A stretch of DNA of 64,000 nt from Unio delphinus (lineage: Eukaryota > Mollusca > Bivalvia > Unionida > Unionidae): NCBI GenBank assembly GCA_029339505.1, contig JAQISU010000345.1:188501-252500 (forward strand), read 5' to 3'. The translations under genes were made by a program, and so were the position numbers. Positions 1 to 11,879 of this stretch are shown one piece after another. Position 1 is the first letter of the stretch; each line of letters begins with the position of its first letter. The notes beneath the pieces were generated by a model, which searched no databases, was not told the DNA's origin, and worked only from the letters and a program-made list of their open reading frames with translations.

Positions 1-40
1 GAAAAGGAGCAAGTCATCAGCTTATTAAGAGCAATCAAAG
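1..40 (+). CDS. Penultimate exon (3' part) of a host PPR-like gene
   Basis: The window opens inside an exon that reads in frame as EKEQVISLLRAIK and ends at a GT donor (AAG|GTTAGA) at 41. It leaves one base that joins the phase of the exon starting at 1396, and together they read as a helical-repeat C-terminus. The reading frame, the donor, the matching phase and a downstream stop plus polyadenylation signal support a real host gene. The upstream exons lie outside the window. Confidence 0.55.
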
Positions 41-163
41 GTTAGAACTGCCTTTCTCAGCGTATCATGCGAAACAAGATGTTAACAGCATAGACAAAGA
101 TCAGCCATAGGATTATATGCTGGCAGAACAGAGTCTATTCTATTTACCACAAATCATATTTAC

Positions 164-230
164 ATGAATCATGTTTCCCATGAATCATGTTTCCCACGAA
201 TCATATTTCCCACGAATCATGTTTCCCGCC
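164..230. repeat. Short tandem repeat, ~18-bp unit
   Basis: Four imperfect copies of a unit containing GAATCATGTTTCCCAC follow each other inside the intron. Confidence 0.8.
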
Positions 231-650
231 ATTCATGAGTAGATGAATTGTATTGACCCTGCTGAGCAGTCACATTATGCTATGACACATCTGGGTAACC
301 ACTGATTCCGGTTGTCAGCACAGTATGCATGAATGTATGCCATTATAAATGACAAAACCATTTACACAGCTGTCTAAAATACTCTGAAATTAAAATATAC
401 ATGTACTGTAATAGCGACAATGTTGTGCCTTTGCTATGATGTTCACAAGTTCATGAATCGAAACCATAAAGGTATTTAATCAATCCGACATACTATGAAA
501 TATAAACCTGCACATCTGATTGGGTGGTGATGGGGGGGGGGGGGTAGACTAGATAGAACTGTACAGTAATATTTATATTTTATTCTTCACTGTATTATTA
601 GATAACTTCAGTGTTATAGTGTATCCTAAAAGGCTTTTTTTTTTGCAGTT

Positions 651-799
651 TCATTCATAATCAGTTTGGCTTGTGACCACATTCTGTAGTCCGATAAAAT
701 CATAATCTGTTACCACATCCCATTTTGTTGTCTGATTTGTAGTTTTAAGTCATCATTCATAATCAGTTTGGCTTGTGACCATTTTGTAGACCGATAAAA
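651..799. repeat. Direct duplication of ~48 bp
   Basis: The segment beginning TCATTCATAATCAGTTTGG occurs at 651-699 and again at 753-799 with a few differences. It is a local duplication inside the intron. Confidence 0.8.
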
Positions 800-1395
800 A
801 AAACCCCCATCACAATAGGGTATGAGCTCAACTATTCATTAAATCGTGCAATTGATGTAGACAAATATGGCTGTATCACATCAGTTTACATTTTTGACAG
901 TGATTGGCATTTCATGAAACTCTTGAGTTCTGGGGCTTTAGGAGATTTTAACAGAATATTTCGGATTTAAATCCTGTGTTTGACAACTTGTAAAACCACA
1001 GAGAATGACATAACCCTAGCTTTCATAGACATTCTGAATTTTGTGGGGTGGGGGTGGGTTATTTACTGCTGTTCTATTAGATACAGCAACCAATCAGATG
1101 CATCTTAACTGCATTTGCATATTTCAAAGCGTTGCTTGACTAATTAGAGTCACATGATTTTAGCAACGGACACATGACTAATAAACATTATGGCATAGTA
1201 AATTTAATGAATGAATATTTGATTGAATGAAATTATATTTTGTTATATTAAATGTCTTTTATCGAGATGAAAATGTGACTCAAATCACAAGAAATTAAAT
1301 TCCATTATGTGTTATTTCCCTTTGAATAGCCAGTATCGGTATACTTCTCTCCTATTCTGTTACATGAATACTTATTACAAACATCTTCATTTTAG

Positions 1396-1502
1396 GTGAC
1401 CTTGACCTTGCAGAACAGGCGCTCAAAATGATCCAGTTAAAAGGACTGAAAGAGAATGTTCTTGATAGAAGAATATGCATCGATATCTTCATTACATTCT
1501 AA
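1396..1502 (+). CDS. Terminal exon, PPR-repeat-like C-terminus
   Basis: After a TTTTAG acceptor the frame left by the exon at 1-40 continues as GDLDLAEQALKMIQLKG, then about 20 more residues to a TAA at 1500-1502. The pattern of two short amphipathic helices (xDLxxAxxALxxMxxxG) is that of a pentatricopeptide repeat, as in LRPPRC-type RNA-binding proteins of mitochondria. Family membership beyond a PPR/TPR-like solenoid cannot be fixed from about 48 residues. The exon is followed by an AATAAA signal at 1611, consistent with a last exon. Confidence 0.55.
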
Positions 1503-1640
1503 AATTACCGATTTCAAAGTGTTATGGATGCCTCGTAAAAAAATTAATGTCAGCGGTGGATTTGCATGAACAGTCTAAGAAAAATGTTTACCTATACCTA
1601 ATGTATAAAAAATAAAGTAAAGTTACCATTATGTTTAATA
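1503..1640 (+). terminator. 3' UTR with polyadenylation signal
   Basis: AT-rich sequence after the stop codon carries AATAAA at 1611-1616, about 110 bp downstream of the stop, as expected for a last exon. Confidence 0.5.
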
Positions 1641-2098
1641 TATATATTATATATGTTTTGTGATAATTATATGAATTTAACTAATTTGTTTGGAGTAAAT
1701 TTGTATTAGGTCATAGTGAAGGTGTGTGCATTTAGGCCTCAATAATGCAGACTACATTTATGAGAATGTCTTGTGAAGCATACGACATTATATGGAATAT
1801 AGTTCCTGTTTAACTGTTGAAAGGGATCACTGTGTCTTTGTGTCTAATTTCAATGGGCAATTCGTATTTGTTGTTTATGAAGTAATACAAGGTGTGCTAT
1901 GGAATAGTGACTTAACTAGGCAAATCTTTACTGATCTTATCATCCATAAATGACATTAACGCTATCAAATCAAGCATAAAACTTAAGTTTCCGTATCAAG
2001 CTGGCTTGAATCGATCCCGATACGTAAATTTGCTTAAAGGTAAATTGTGTATGTAGACGAAATATAGCCAACGCCTCCACCGTTTGTAAATGTTAGAC
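1641..2098. other. Intergenic, no feature seen
   Basis: AT-rich DNA without a convincing reading frame, RNA gene or repeat. Confidence 0.6.

Positions 2099-2181
<83 letters not shown>
2099..2181. repeat. (TA)n microsatellite
   Basis: About 40 uninterrupted TA units. Confidence 0.95.
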
Positions 2182-2185
<4 letters not shown>

Positions 2186-2380
2186 ACATTATTATGTATT
2201 TGTTTATTATTATAGTTTTGTAGTTTTGTTTCCCATCCACTCCTTCAGCCCAGTTAGAAAGAAAGAAAAATTCTCAAGTACCTGAAAGATCGAGACAATA
2301 AATTATTAATATTAAAATGTAAATTTTCAGACATTAAAAAAATACAATCTGGGGTTTAGTCCTTCCTATTCAAGAAAAAT

Positions 2381-2715
2381 AGTAGGGTAGTTGTATAGTT
2401 TTTACGCATTAAAATACTGATGGTATAGTAGGGTAGTTGTATAGTTTTTACAGCATAAAATACTGATGGTATAGTAGGGTAGTTGTATAGTTTTTACGGC
2501 ATAAAATACTGATGGTATAGTAGGGGAGTTGTATAGTTTTTACAGCATAAAATACTGAAGGTATAGTAGGAGAGTTGTATAGTTTTTACAGCATAAAATA
2601 CTGATGGTATTGTAGGGGAGTTGTATAGTTTTTACGGCATAAAATACTGATGGTACATTAAGAAAAATAGTAGGGGAGTTGTATAGTTTTTACAGCATAA
2701 AATACTGATGGTATG
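2381..2715. repeat. 46-bp minisatellite, about 7 copies
   Basis: Units start near 2381, 2427, 2473, 2519, 2565, 2611 and 2669, each with AGTAGGGTAGTTGTATAG followed by TTTTTAC and AAAATACTGATGG. The last unit is offset by a short insertion. Confidence 0.9.
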
Positions 2716-3708
2716 TTAAGGAAAGTTAATGAAGAGAGACCATGTACATGTGCGGTTGATAGACAGCTGGGAAGTTGTGAGATCTGTAGTCTTGTATTAG
2801 AGTAAAATTATTACAGAATGGACACGTTGGGCTTTCCAATTTTCAACAGTATATGCATGGGAGTCTTTGGAACAATCTAACTGTAACAATCTAATTAAAC
2901 CATTTAGACGATTGGATATCGACTGTCAGAATTAGAAGGTCCCCACTGACTTCTTTTCACCCGCATCGAAGGAGAAAACATATCACTGTAAAATTTGAAA
3001 AAACTTATCATAATCAATTTTTTATTGCCACAAGCAGCTTGTCGGAGGAACATGCAGTCGAAAGTATTGCTTGAATGTGTGTCTAATTTAAGCTCGCTGA
3101 TTTGGTAATTGATCAGCGTGATTGACAGGTAGCGATAGGTCACTTGGGCACAAAACATTAGAATCCTTCACCCTGAAATGCATACCTGTTGGTACTATTC
3201 TGACGAGTTCAGTAATAACGAAGTAATGTGTCCGTCTTTAATAAATAATCGCAATATTTGTAGCTTAATATTCTCACACCATACCGTTTGTTTGTACGAC
3301 TGACCCACCCACCTTTGCCATAATATAAAAACAGAAAGACATGAAAAAAGGCTTAGTCATTTCATTCACTGATATACAGATTGTCGCCAGAGAGTCCCAA
3401 ATAATGTCAACGTTTGGGGCAACCCAAACGCGAGTTTATTTAGCAAGCTCTCCATATTAACTTGGGCCAGCCAGTGTATGCAAGCCAAAATTTTAATATA
3501 GTTCACCGTCTTTGAAAATATTGATAATTTTGTAACGTGTGGATTTACATCTCTTCGAACACATGTATACAAACATTCCTCGTATTTATTTGTTCAATTT
3601 CTATTAGAAATATAGCTAGACGATGCAAATACTGGACGCAGACGACAGTTTGAACGGAAACAATTTTATAAATGGACAGTCTGACGTTACATCAGAAACT
3701 TCTGTTTG
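2716..3708. other. Intergenic, no feature seen
   Basis: Two short open frames on the minus strand (2904-3158 and 3366-3572) have no recognisable domain, splice context or neighbours, and are judged chance. Confidence 0.55.
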
Positions 3709-3857
3709 CGTTGAAACGCTAATAGGTCAACAGTGTTAGTGACCCATAGGCGACTTTCGTTGAAACGCTAACAGGTTGACAGTGTTGGTGTTAGTGACCA
3801 AGGCAACTTTCATTGAAAAGCTAATAGGTCGACAGTATTAGTTACACTTAGGCGACA
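3709..3857. repeat. Imperfect tandem repeat, 3 copies
   Basis: Units of the form TTGAAACGCTAATAGGTC, AACAGTGTTAGTGACC, AGGCGACTTT follow each other with length variation. Confidence 0.75.
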
Positions 3858-4338
3858 AAATCAGGTTAGAAATTATTATAAATCAGTGAATGAAAGGACC
3901 AAGTTTTCTTTAGTTTTATATCTTCTATTGTTTTAATAAAAAAAATACGTAGTTTAGTACAAACTCAAAAAGTAGGTTCCTTTTATTATAGTAATTGTTT
4001 CATTGCAACTATAAACAAAGATTGTCAACAATGTTTCCTTTTCTGGAAATTACCATGAGAAAAATAAAACAGTTAATTTCACCAAGATAACCTTTCTCTT
4101 TAAGAGCCCTGTGTATACATCTTTCATGTGGTTGGTCATCGTGCATGTACAAATCCCAGTTAAGGACATTTCTGCATAGTAATGATTACATTTTGCTTTC
4201 TGGCTGCTATTGGCAACACAAATTGTGAAATGCTTCCAAAATTAAGATCATTTTGCAATGCTTAATTTCAGCAATTTTTATAAGACCGGGATACAAAGTT
4301 ACGCATTTTTTTTCATTCGAACGGAAGGCAGGTTTAGT
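3858..4338. other. Intergenic, no feature seen
   Basis: AT-rich non-coding sequence between two minisatellites. Confidence 0.5.
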
Positions 4339-4527
4339 AAACGTTTACTGAGTTAACACAAAACGGCATCATTTGCAAGTGTAAACGTGATACCCTTAGC
4401 AAACGTTTACTGAGCTAACACAAAACGGTCTCATTTGCAAGCGTAAACATGATACCATTAGCAAATTTTCACTGAGCTAACACAAAACGGTATCATTTGC
4501 AAGTGTAAACGTGATACAATTAGCAAA
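4339..4527. repeat. 62-bp minisatellite, 3 copies
   Basis: Copies start at 4339, 4401 and 4463 with AAACGTTTACTGAGCTAACA and end with GTGATACCNTTAGC. Confidence 0.9.
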
Positions 4528-5897
4528 TAGTGGCGACTGATAAGAGAAGAATACGCTAAATATATTATTGCCATTATAAATGATCTTCTATGAAAATTTT
4601 ATAAATTTTGCTCGAAAAAGAATTATTTACCATTGGTAACAATTTAGAATATCACTGTTGGTTTTGCTTCCTACAATCGGCACAGTGTGTGTGTGAATTG
4701 GAATGTTAACGTAGCTTTAACAATTTAACAGTTATACCGCTACGATGTCTGCAGTATGGCAGTTTATAATGATGTATAGCAATTGGGAATCATGCCATAG
4801 ACATGTAGCGAGATAATCGGCACAGACTGATTGGCATAAATTAGTGTCATATATTGATTGAAATATATACATAGTAGCTTGCCTATTAAGCGAGAAAAAA
4901 ATGTTTCGGTATTCGGTATACCTTGGCTATTTCATCAAAATAATGAAGTTCCAATATACGTGTTACGATTGAATTTTCTAGGAATTTTCATAAAAGGAAA
5001 TTCTTACTGTTTTTATTTAAAATTTATATATTTTCAATAAAACCTGAAATTGTAGTACCTAAATACTTATACATATATATAGCGGCCAAGTGCCTGGGCT
5101 AATGTTTGCTTTAGAACATGGGACTATTGAGATCCTCTTGCAGAGCTAATTCTCTATTTAAAAAATGTGTTTGTGTGGTTTTTGTCTATCCTATAATATT
5201 AATTATGAACTGTTTTATGGATTGCTTGAACTTTATTAGAAATTTATATGTATTGTATTAGTAGTCTTGGATTATTTTTAAAACGACTTGTTGCCAATTC
5301 CATGCTTCATAATTGTTTGAAAAAGTAAAATACCTTTACGCTACAAAGCATGATATTTCGGTATTTAAGTTCCAATATTTAATAATTTATCCTGATGACA
5401 AAATGATTTATGTATTTGTTAGAAACATTGACTTCTTACCATAATTTTAGTCTATTTCGACTTTCATTGTTTTATTATATATTTAATTATTTATTTCATA
5501 ATTTTAAAAGTCTGAAATTTGAGAATGGTATGAAAATGGAAAGCTTTATATAAATATAATTTCATGCGTGATTTTTTATTTAAAATGTATGACATCACAT
5601 GTATCACAGTGTATTTTTGCTTTAATAAAACAAAATCCTACTCCCAAGAACATCAGAATTCTTACTTCCTCTTGCAGTGCCATTTTGGTACCTCTTCATG
5701 CACCAGCGATGTAAAAAATAAATAAAGGAAACCATTACAAATACAAAACAAAGCATCACTACTAGGAGTGGCACCTTCGCAAATGGTCAAAATTCTCTTT
5801 CTGTGTGAGAGTGCCAATCAAATAATTGAAAAAGGAAGGGAACTATTATAGCAACTGTTGAAAAAAGTATATTATATTACCTTGCGAGAAATTAATG
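4528..5897. other. Intergenic, no feature seen
   Basis: Strongly AT-rich. A 60-codon open frame at 4858-5040 has no recognisable feature and is not called. Confidence 0.55.
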
Positions 5898-6800
5898 TCA
5901 TAATATACGCATTATATTAGCTATTGAATGAAATTAATAAAGCTATAATGTAGTTCACTGTCGAATGACAATAACTTGTACAGCTGCAATAATAGCAGAA
6001 ATAACGTGTGGTTATAGTGTGTTAATGTGTGTTTAAAGTGTGCGCACTTGCAATTGTTCTTTATGTGCAAGTGGAAAACATTTTGTCTGACATCTTTATG
6101 CTAAACTTCAGATATAAAATTGTTCAAAGAAAAAAAATGTCTAACCCAAAATACTTTGAAAACAATAATGTGTTGGGGTTAGGGTTAAGGTTCGTTTAGT
6201 TCTAAACATATACAAGAAAATCGCAGTATACTTTTACACATGTATCATAGTATTGAGCCGCATTCAACACACCGAACAGCATAGGCAATGCTGTTTCATC
6301 ACATATTCCTTGTCATCGTGTTAGAATACAACACAGACTTAGTTATATCTGATTGGGGGCCCAAACATTACCCTTCGGGGTTATTCGGGAAATCAAAGTG
6401 GTACATAATTTTAACATGTAAATGGGTCTATAGGGCCAAACGTACGAGGGAGGGTGGTGGGATGACAGTAACAATGTTGCAGTTGACCTCAATAGGCATA
6501 AGTAATTAAAACCCTATGTTAAATTTGTCAATATAATTTTGAGGCAAAGGGGTTTTTGGGGCAAAAGGATTTATGTGGCTAAAAGGGTTAGGCGAAGAAA
6601 GATTATGGAGCTAAAAGGGTTTGTGGAACAAAATGATTTATGGGGCTAAAATGGTTTATGGGACGGAAGGATTATGAAGCTATAAGGGTTTGTGGGGCAA
6701 AGGCGATTATTGACAGAAGGGTTACTGAAACGAGGTTTTATAAGGTCAAAGATGAGCATTATAGATTCTTATTTATACCGAGAGAAATAAAAAAAAAAAT
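5898..6800. repeat. Dispersed repeat copy 1 with GGGGC-AAAGGGTTTATGG array
   Basis: 5898-6075 is similar to 7020-7180 (shared ATGAAATTAATAAAGCT and GCTGCAATAATAGCA). 6090-6260 resembles 8906-9080, and 6484-6800 resembles 9772-9930 (GACCTCAATAGGC, then a degenerate ~20-bp array around GGGGCAAAAGGGTTTATGG at 6541-6745). The parts recur in the same relative order, so this is probably one diverged transposon or segmental repeat. No coding capacity was seen. Confidence 0.6.
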
Positions 6801-7019
6801 AGTGAAAAAGAAAAGGGAAACGTATTCATCTAGGAAAAAAAGTATATTCATCATTTTAATACAACTACATTAATAAAATAATAATACTAACAAGTACTAC
6901 TACTAATAATAATAGTAAAATAATTTAATAGAAAAATATTTTTTTTTTTTGGGAAGGAACAATTAAATAAATAACTGGTGTGGAAAAGTACTTTAATTTC
7001 ATTAAAATTAAAATTTAAT

Positions 7020-7180
7020 TTCATAATATACGTATGACGTTAGCTAATAAATGAAATTAATAAAGCTTTAGTGTAGTTAAACTGTCAAATGACAAATTGT
7101 ACCGCTGCAATAATAGCATAAATAAAGTGTGTTAAAGTGTGTACTGTTCTTTATAATTGTTTTTGATGTGCATGTGTAAT
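7020..7180. repeat. Dispersed repeat, partial copy 2
   Basis: Diverged copy of 5898-6075, sharing the TAATATACG, GAAATTAATAAAGCT and GTGTGTTAAAGTGTG blocks. Confidence 0.6.
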
Positions 7181-7289
7181 ACATATGCTCTTTGCGAGGA
7201 TAGAACAGAATAGACTTCAATGGATGCTTGCATCTAATGACGACACAACACAATGTAATGAAAAAGGTTAATTTATGGAATTGATTAAT

Positions 7290-7770
7290 AACAATCTATC
7301 TTTTACATATACCAATTTTTTCACGCTCTATACAAACATCTCATTCAATGGATTAGTAAAAATCTATATTCTACATATACCGATTTTTTCACGCTCTATA
7401 CATACATCTCATTCAATTGATTAATAACAATCTTTATTCTAAATATTCCGATTCCTTCACGCTCTATACATACATCTCATTCAATTGATTAATAAAATAT
7501 ATATATTCTACATATACCGATTCTTTCACGCTCTATACATACATCTCATTCAATTGATTAATAAAAAATATATATTCTACATATACCGATTCTTTAACGC
7601 TCTATACATACATCTCATTCAATTGATTAATAAAAAATATATATTCTACATATACCGATTCTTTCACGCTCTATACATACATCTCATTCAATTGATTAAT
7701 AAAAATCTATATTATACATATACCGATTCTTTCACGCTCTATGCATACATCTCATTCAATTATGCTGATC
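7290..7770. repeat. 68-bp minisatellite, 7 copies
   Basis: The core CACGCTCTATACATACATC recurs near 7324, 7392, 7460, 7529, 7598, 7667 and 7735. The open frame at 7485-7787 translates only this array and is not a gene. Confidence 0.9.
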
Positions 7771-8905
7771 TACACATTGGCAAATAGGAAAACGAAACAA
7801 AATAATATATTGAAATGTATGACGGTAAGATTCATGTAAATCTCGCATAATTAGAGTAAGATACAAATAAGCAAGTTATGCATAGTATAATGAACTTAAA
7901 AGAATCTCATGATATGAAAATAAGATTCAAATAATCAAATGGAATGAAACATTCAAATCTCATGGAATCGAAAGGACATCCAATTGTACTCAATTGAAAG
8001 AATCAGTTGGAACAATCATATGACCCATATATACAGCCGTGCGATTCATAAATATTTGTAACAACTTTCAAATGTGTCCACTGACAAACCGCAGTTATCC
8101 CGAATTCTTGGGATGGCCAACATATGTATCGGCTGCTAACACCCTTCATGGATCCACTGGATCCACCACGTGCACAAGTTTGCAAAGTAGCGGTTTCGTC
8201 TTTGTATGAACTTTATGGTTACATCGTCTCCCATATCCATATAGACGCACAGACTGCAGACAGACATGTTATACCCACACACAAATGCGTACATACAGCA
8301 CACCATTCTCCTTAATTGGGTTAGCCCACTTGCAGAGAACACGCCCACCCTTCATGGATCCACATGCGCACAGACTTCCGTATAGACAGCTACAATAAAA
8401 CCAAAATGTGTCATAAACAGGTACAAAATTAAAATCTATAGATACATGCTACTAAATTAAACCCTTAATAACAGCATGCAACAATTCAAAAACGCACAAC
8501 GTTTCAAGTCTGCGTAGTAATAAAGGCTTCATTTCACGATATATTAAAAACAGAATATACTTGACATATAAAATAAAATACACATGTAGCACTTACCTCT
8601 AATGATGGAGAACAAAAATGAAGAACTTTCACTCCTTGACAAGATACAAAGACCAGTGTGTCAGTTTTAAAAACAGAGAGACTTGCCTTAAATCCAGAGG
8701 AGAGTGAGTATAAGGGTTAAATTCCGTGCATACCGTGCTTTTAGTGTCTCTTGCAGCAAGCGATCTATGACAAGATACATGCTACTTCAGTTGCTTAACT
8801 AGAAAAACAATTATTCACCATTTGTATCTTTGTACACATGTACAATGAAAAGCAGTAAAATCGTTCTAAGGCGAAACCGAGTTATTTCTTGCTTTATTAT
8901 GTGAT
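7771..8905. other. Intergenic, no feature seen
   Basis: Three overlapping short frames on both strands at 8003-8348 have no domain and mutually exclusive reading. The segment CACCCTTCATGGATCCAC occurs twice (near 8141 and 8347). Confidence 0.5.
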
Positions 8906-9930
8906 ACACATCTTTCTGCTAAACTTCAAATATCAGAAAATTGTTCGAACATGAAAAATCACACTGACTGGCCTAATTTAAAATACGTCAGTTCGTTAAT
9001 GGTTTTGGGTTAGATCGAGGGTTCGTATACATCTACACATGTAAAAGAAAATCACATTATACTCCAACAGATGTATTAGAAAATCGATAAGAAAATCACA
9101 CTATAATTGTACAAATGTAAAAGAAAATTACAGTATACTTCTATACACATTAAAAACCAAAGTATAGTCCTATTCATGTATAAGAAAATCACACTATAAT
9201 TGTACAAATATATTACAAAATCACAGTATACTCCTATACATGTATTAGAAAATCACACTGAAATCGTACAAATGTATTACGAAATCACAAGTATACTCCT
9301 ATACATGTATTAGAAAATCACACTGAAATCGTACAAATGTATTACAAAATCACAGTATACTCCTATACATGTATAAGAAAATCACAATAAAATCGACTTT
9401 TTAATTCTCAAGAAACTATATTTAAGCTTGCAATTCTAATGTTTTGCCACGCCTTGCTCAATTCCGATTGGATGCTGGATCATATAATGATCAGACACAG
9501 CCCGTCTTCCAACAGTCTGTCAAGGATTATTTACGACCCTCTTTGATGCTTCCCTTGTTCCGAACAAAGAATTCCCCCACTTACCTGTGAACAATGTTAC
9601 GTCACTGGCTTTGGCAAAAATAAAACGCGCGTCACTAGTTTATGGTTATGTCAATTAACTGAATGGATACCTTCATACATTCTGATGGCGTGAAATTATA
9701 GCCTAAGGGTCTAACATACAAATGTTGAAATCTGGTTAATTCTACAAAGATACAGTGATATAGTAACAGTCGACCTCAATAAGCGTATGTAATGAAATCC
9801 CTGTGTTAAATTTGTCTGTATGGTTATGGGACAAAAGTTTATAGGAAAGAAGGGTTTATTGACAGAAGACTTTATGAGACAAAAGGGTTTATAGGGTCAA
9901 AGGAGAAGGATAACGGTAAGAGGTTTTAAA
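8906..9930. repeat. Dispersed repeat copy 3 including ~60-bp tandem array
   Basis: Its ends match the repeat at 6090-6260 and 6484-6800. Between them, 9040-9390 is a tandem array built around TACATGTATTAGAAAATCACA and GTACAAATGTATTACAAAAT, about 58-62 bp per unit, apparently expanded from the repeat's own ATACAAGAAAATCACAGTATA motif. 9391-9760 is unremarkable non-coding DNA. Confidence 0.6.
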
Positions 9931-9995
9931 TTTGTATTGTCAACATAAAAATGATCTTGTATTATCCTGAATTTTATTAATCGGATGTAAGCTCT

Positions 9996-10091
9996 GACAC
10001 ACACACACACATACACATATACATGTATGCATACATACATACATACATACATACATACATACATACATACATACATACATACATACATACA

Positions 10092-10125
<34 letters not shown>

Positions 10126-10140
10126 CATACATACATACAT
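9996..10140. repeat. (CA)n followed by (CATA)n microsatellite
   Basis: A short CA run at 9996-10011 is followed by about 28 CATA units from 10027. The Tyr-Val-Cys-Met and His-Thr-Tyr-Ile reading frames across it are artefacts. Confidence 0.95.
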
Positions 10141-10268
10141 AGAACTACATCAAAAGCAAGAGATAAAAAGAATGAGAAAGAAAAAAAAAAGATTATTCAT
10201 TTTTGTGAAAAGGATGTTCAAGTCATTTTACAACAACTACTACTACAACTACATATACTACAACTACC

Positions 10269-10309
<41 letters not shown>
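10269..10309. repeat. (AAT)n microsatellite
   Basis: About 13 AAT units. Confidence 0.95.
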
Positions 10310-10311
<2 letters not shown>

Positions 10312-10461
10312 TCGATACATATATACATCGCCATTTTCGTTCATATTTGATGTTTGTATTTTTTTTAAAGGGTTAGGGGGCGGTTTCTCCATAATTCAGC
10401 TTCTGTTGCACAAGTACAGTGCATTTGTTGCACACAAGCAACATAAAAGTTCTTTGTATGG

Positions 10462-10646
10462 TGTTACGTGTATTTGATTTGGGTCATTTATTTTTTTATT
10501 TTAATTGTTTGTTTGTCAGATTCAATTGTAACATTTTAAGTTTAAGATTCATTCATTGGGAGATATGATGTTTAGAAAGTGGGATGACATGTACTCTAAG
10601 AATAAACACCAGGTGTTGACCTCATTTTTGACCTGGATTCAGAGTT
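10462..10646 (+). mobile_element. Truncated LTR fragment, plus orientation
   Basis: It begins TGTTACGTGTATTTGAT and carries TTGTTTGTTTGTCAGATTC, then the block CACCAGGTGTTGACCTCATT. The same blocks appear inverted in the LTRs at 11880-12625 and 16314-16560. It abuts the LINE remnant directly, so it is a broken solo LTR of the same retrotransposon family. Confidence 0.8.
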
Positions 10647-10647
10647 G

Positions 10648-11607
10648 GGGCAGGTGGATAGAAGCCTTGATAGCTGAATCCAACCTGACCCTCCTTAATG
10701 ATGGCACCAAAACCAGAGTAAATCCGGCAGATGGCACCATGACTGCACTCGACCTCACCATTTGTACACCCCAACTGGCACAGGTGAACAGGTGACAGAC
10801 TGGAAAGTGGACCAAACCGACTCAACAGGTAGCGAGTAGCGACCACTTCCCCATTATCACCCTGCAGGTGGCGGTGCAATTTAACTCAAATAACAGAATC
10901 CCCAGATGAAATTACAAAAAGGCCAACTGTGAGAAATTTAGAAATGATCTAGAACATATCAGTAACAATGCTCTAGAAAATATTAACATAGATGTATACT
11001 ATAAAAATAGTATTAAGATCATAACACAAGCGGCCACCACCAGTATAGCCAAAACAAATGGTAACCCAAATAAACTAACAGTGCCATGGTGGAGCACGCA
11101 AATTAAACAAACTCACTAACCCTAACCCTAACCCTTAATCTATGCCCTAGGTCACAAAGATTCGTATCTAAACAAAATCATTACTAAATATGAATGGGAC
11201 CAGGCACTCAAAACTAAAAAAGAAACCTCTGCTGGGAAAGATCAAATAGGATACAAAATATACCAAAAACAGCCACTAAACATCATAAATTCCATTGTTA
11301 AGCTCCTAAATGTAATATGGGAAACAAGGAAAGCTACCCAATTAATGGAAAACTGTGATAGCCATACCCATACTAAAACCAAACAAAGACCCAAATTACA
11401 TCAGTTGTTACAGGCCCATATCACTAACAAACAACATCTGTAAGATAATGGAAACCATCATTTCCAACCGGCTAAAACACGACATAGAACACAAAACCAA
11501 TGCGGCTTTAGAAACAAAAGATCCACTACGGATCAACTCATAAGATTAGAAACCGCTATAAAATTGGCATTCAACTCAAAAAGACCAGCAGATAGAAATA
11601 TTGTCAT
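10648..11607 (+). pseudogene. LINE remnant: endonuclease C-terminus and reverse transcriptase N-terminus
   Basis: This is a non-LTR retrotransposon of Jockey-like type. 10660-10880 encodes the end of an APE-type endonuclease (LLNDGTKTR, then SALDLT-type and SSDHFPI motifs). From about 11215 reverse transcriptase motifs appear in changing frames: SAGKDQIGYKIYQ, IPILKPNKDP, YRPISLTNNICKIME and CGFRNKRSTTDQLI. The catalytic palm is missing. Several stops and frameshifts, and a short telomere-like insertion at 11116-11138, show that it is dead. It runs straight into the 27-bp array. Confidence 0.85.
11116..11138. repeat. Interstitial telomeric repeat, three CCCTAA units
   Basis: Three consecutive CCCTAA units, the metazoan telomere motif, lie inside the LINE remnant. 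Confidence 0.75.
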
Positions 11608-11879
11608 CTACATAGGGTAAGTGAACATTGTCATCTGCATAGGGTGAGTGAATATTGCCATCTGCATAGGGTGAGTGTATATTGCCATCTGCATAGGGTG
11701 AGTGAATAATGTCATCTACATAGGCTAAGTGAATATTGCCATCTGCATAGGGTGAGTGAATAATGTCATCTACATAGGGTAAGTGAATATTGCCATCTGC
11801 ATAGGGTGAGTGAATATTGCCATCTGCATAGGGTGAGTGAATAATGTCATCTACATAGGGAAAGTGAACAATGTCATCT
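11608..11879. repeat. 27-bp minisatellite, about 10 copies
   Basis: The unit is roughly AGGGTGAGTGAATATTGCC followed by ATCTGCAT. Units start at 11641, 11668, 11695 and 11722, with GTCATCTACAT and GCCATCTGCAT variants. The first unit is continuous with the LINE reading frame (residues NIVIYIG), so the array appears to have grown out of reverse transcriptase sequence. Confidence 0.9.

Larger units (their letters stand above)
41..1395 (+). other. Intron of the PPR-like gene
   Basis: GT at 41 and TTTTAG at 1390-1395 bound the intron. It is AT-rich and holds a short CATGTTTCCCACGAAT-type tandem repeat (164-230), a poly-G run (531-544) and a duplicated ~48-bp segment (651-699 and 753-799). No coding sequence is seen in it. 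Confidence 0.5.

Noticed and set aside
6170..6200. GGGGTTAGGGTTAAGG as a telomeric repeat
   Set aside because: Only about two imperfect units; not enough to distinguish from chance.
7485..7787. 100-codon frame with regular repeats
   Set aside because: It is the 68-bp minisatellite read in frame; the unit length shift breaks it in other copies.
9897..10350. Open frames of repeated Tyr-Val-Cys-Met or His-Thr-Tyr-Ile
   Set aside because: They translate only the CATA microsatellite.
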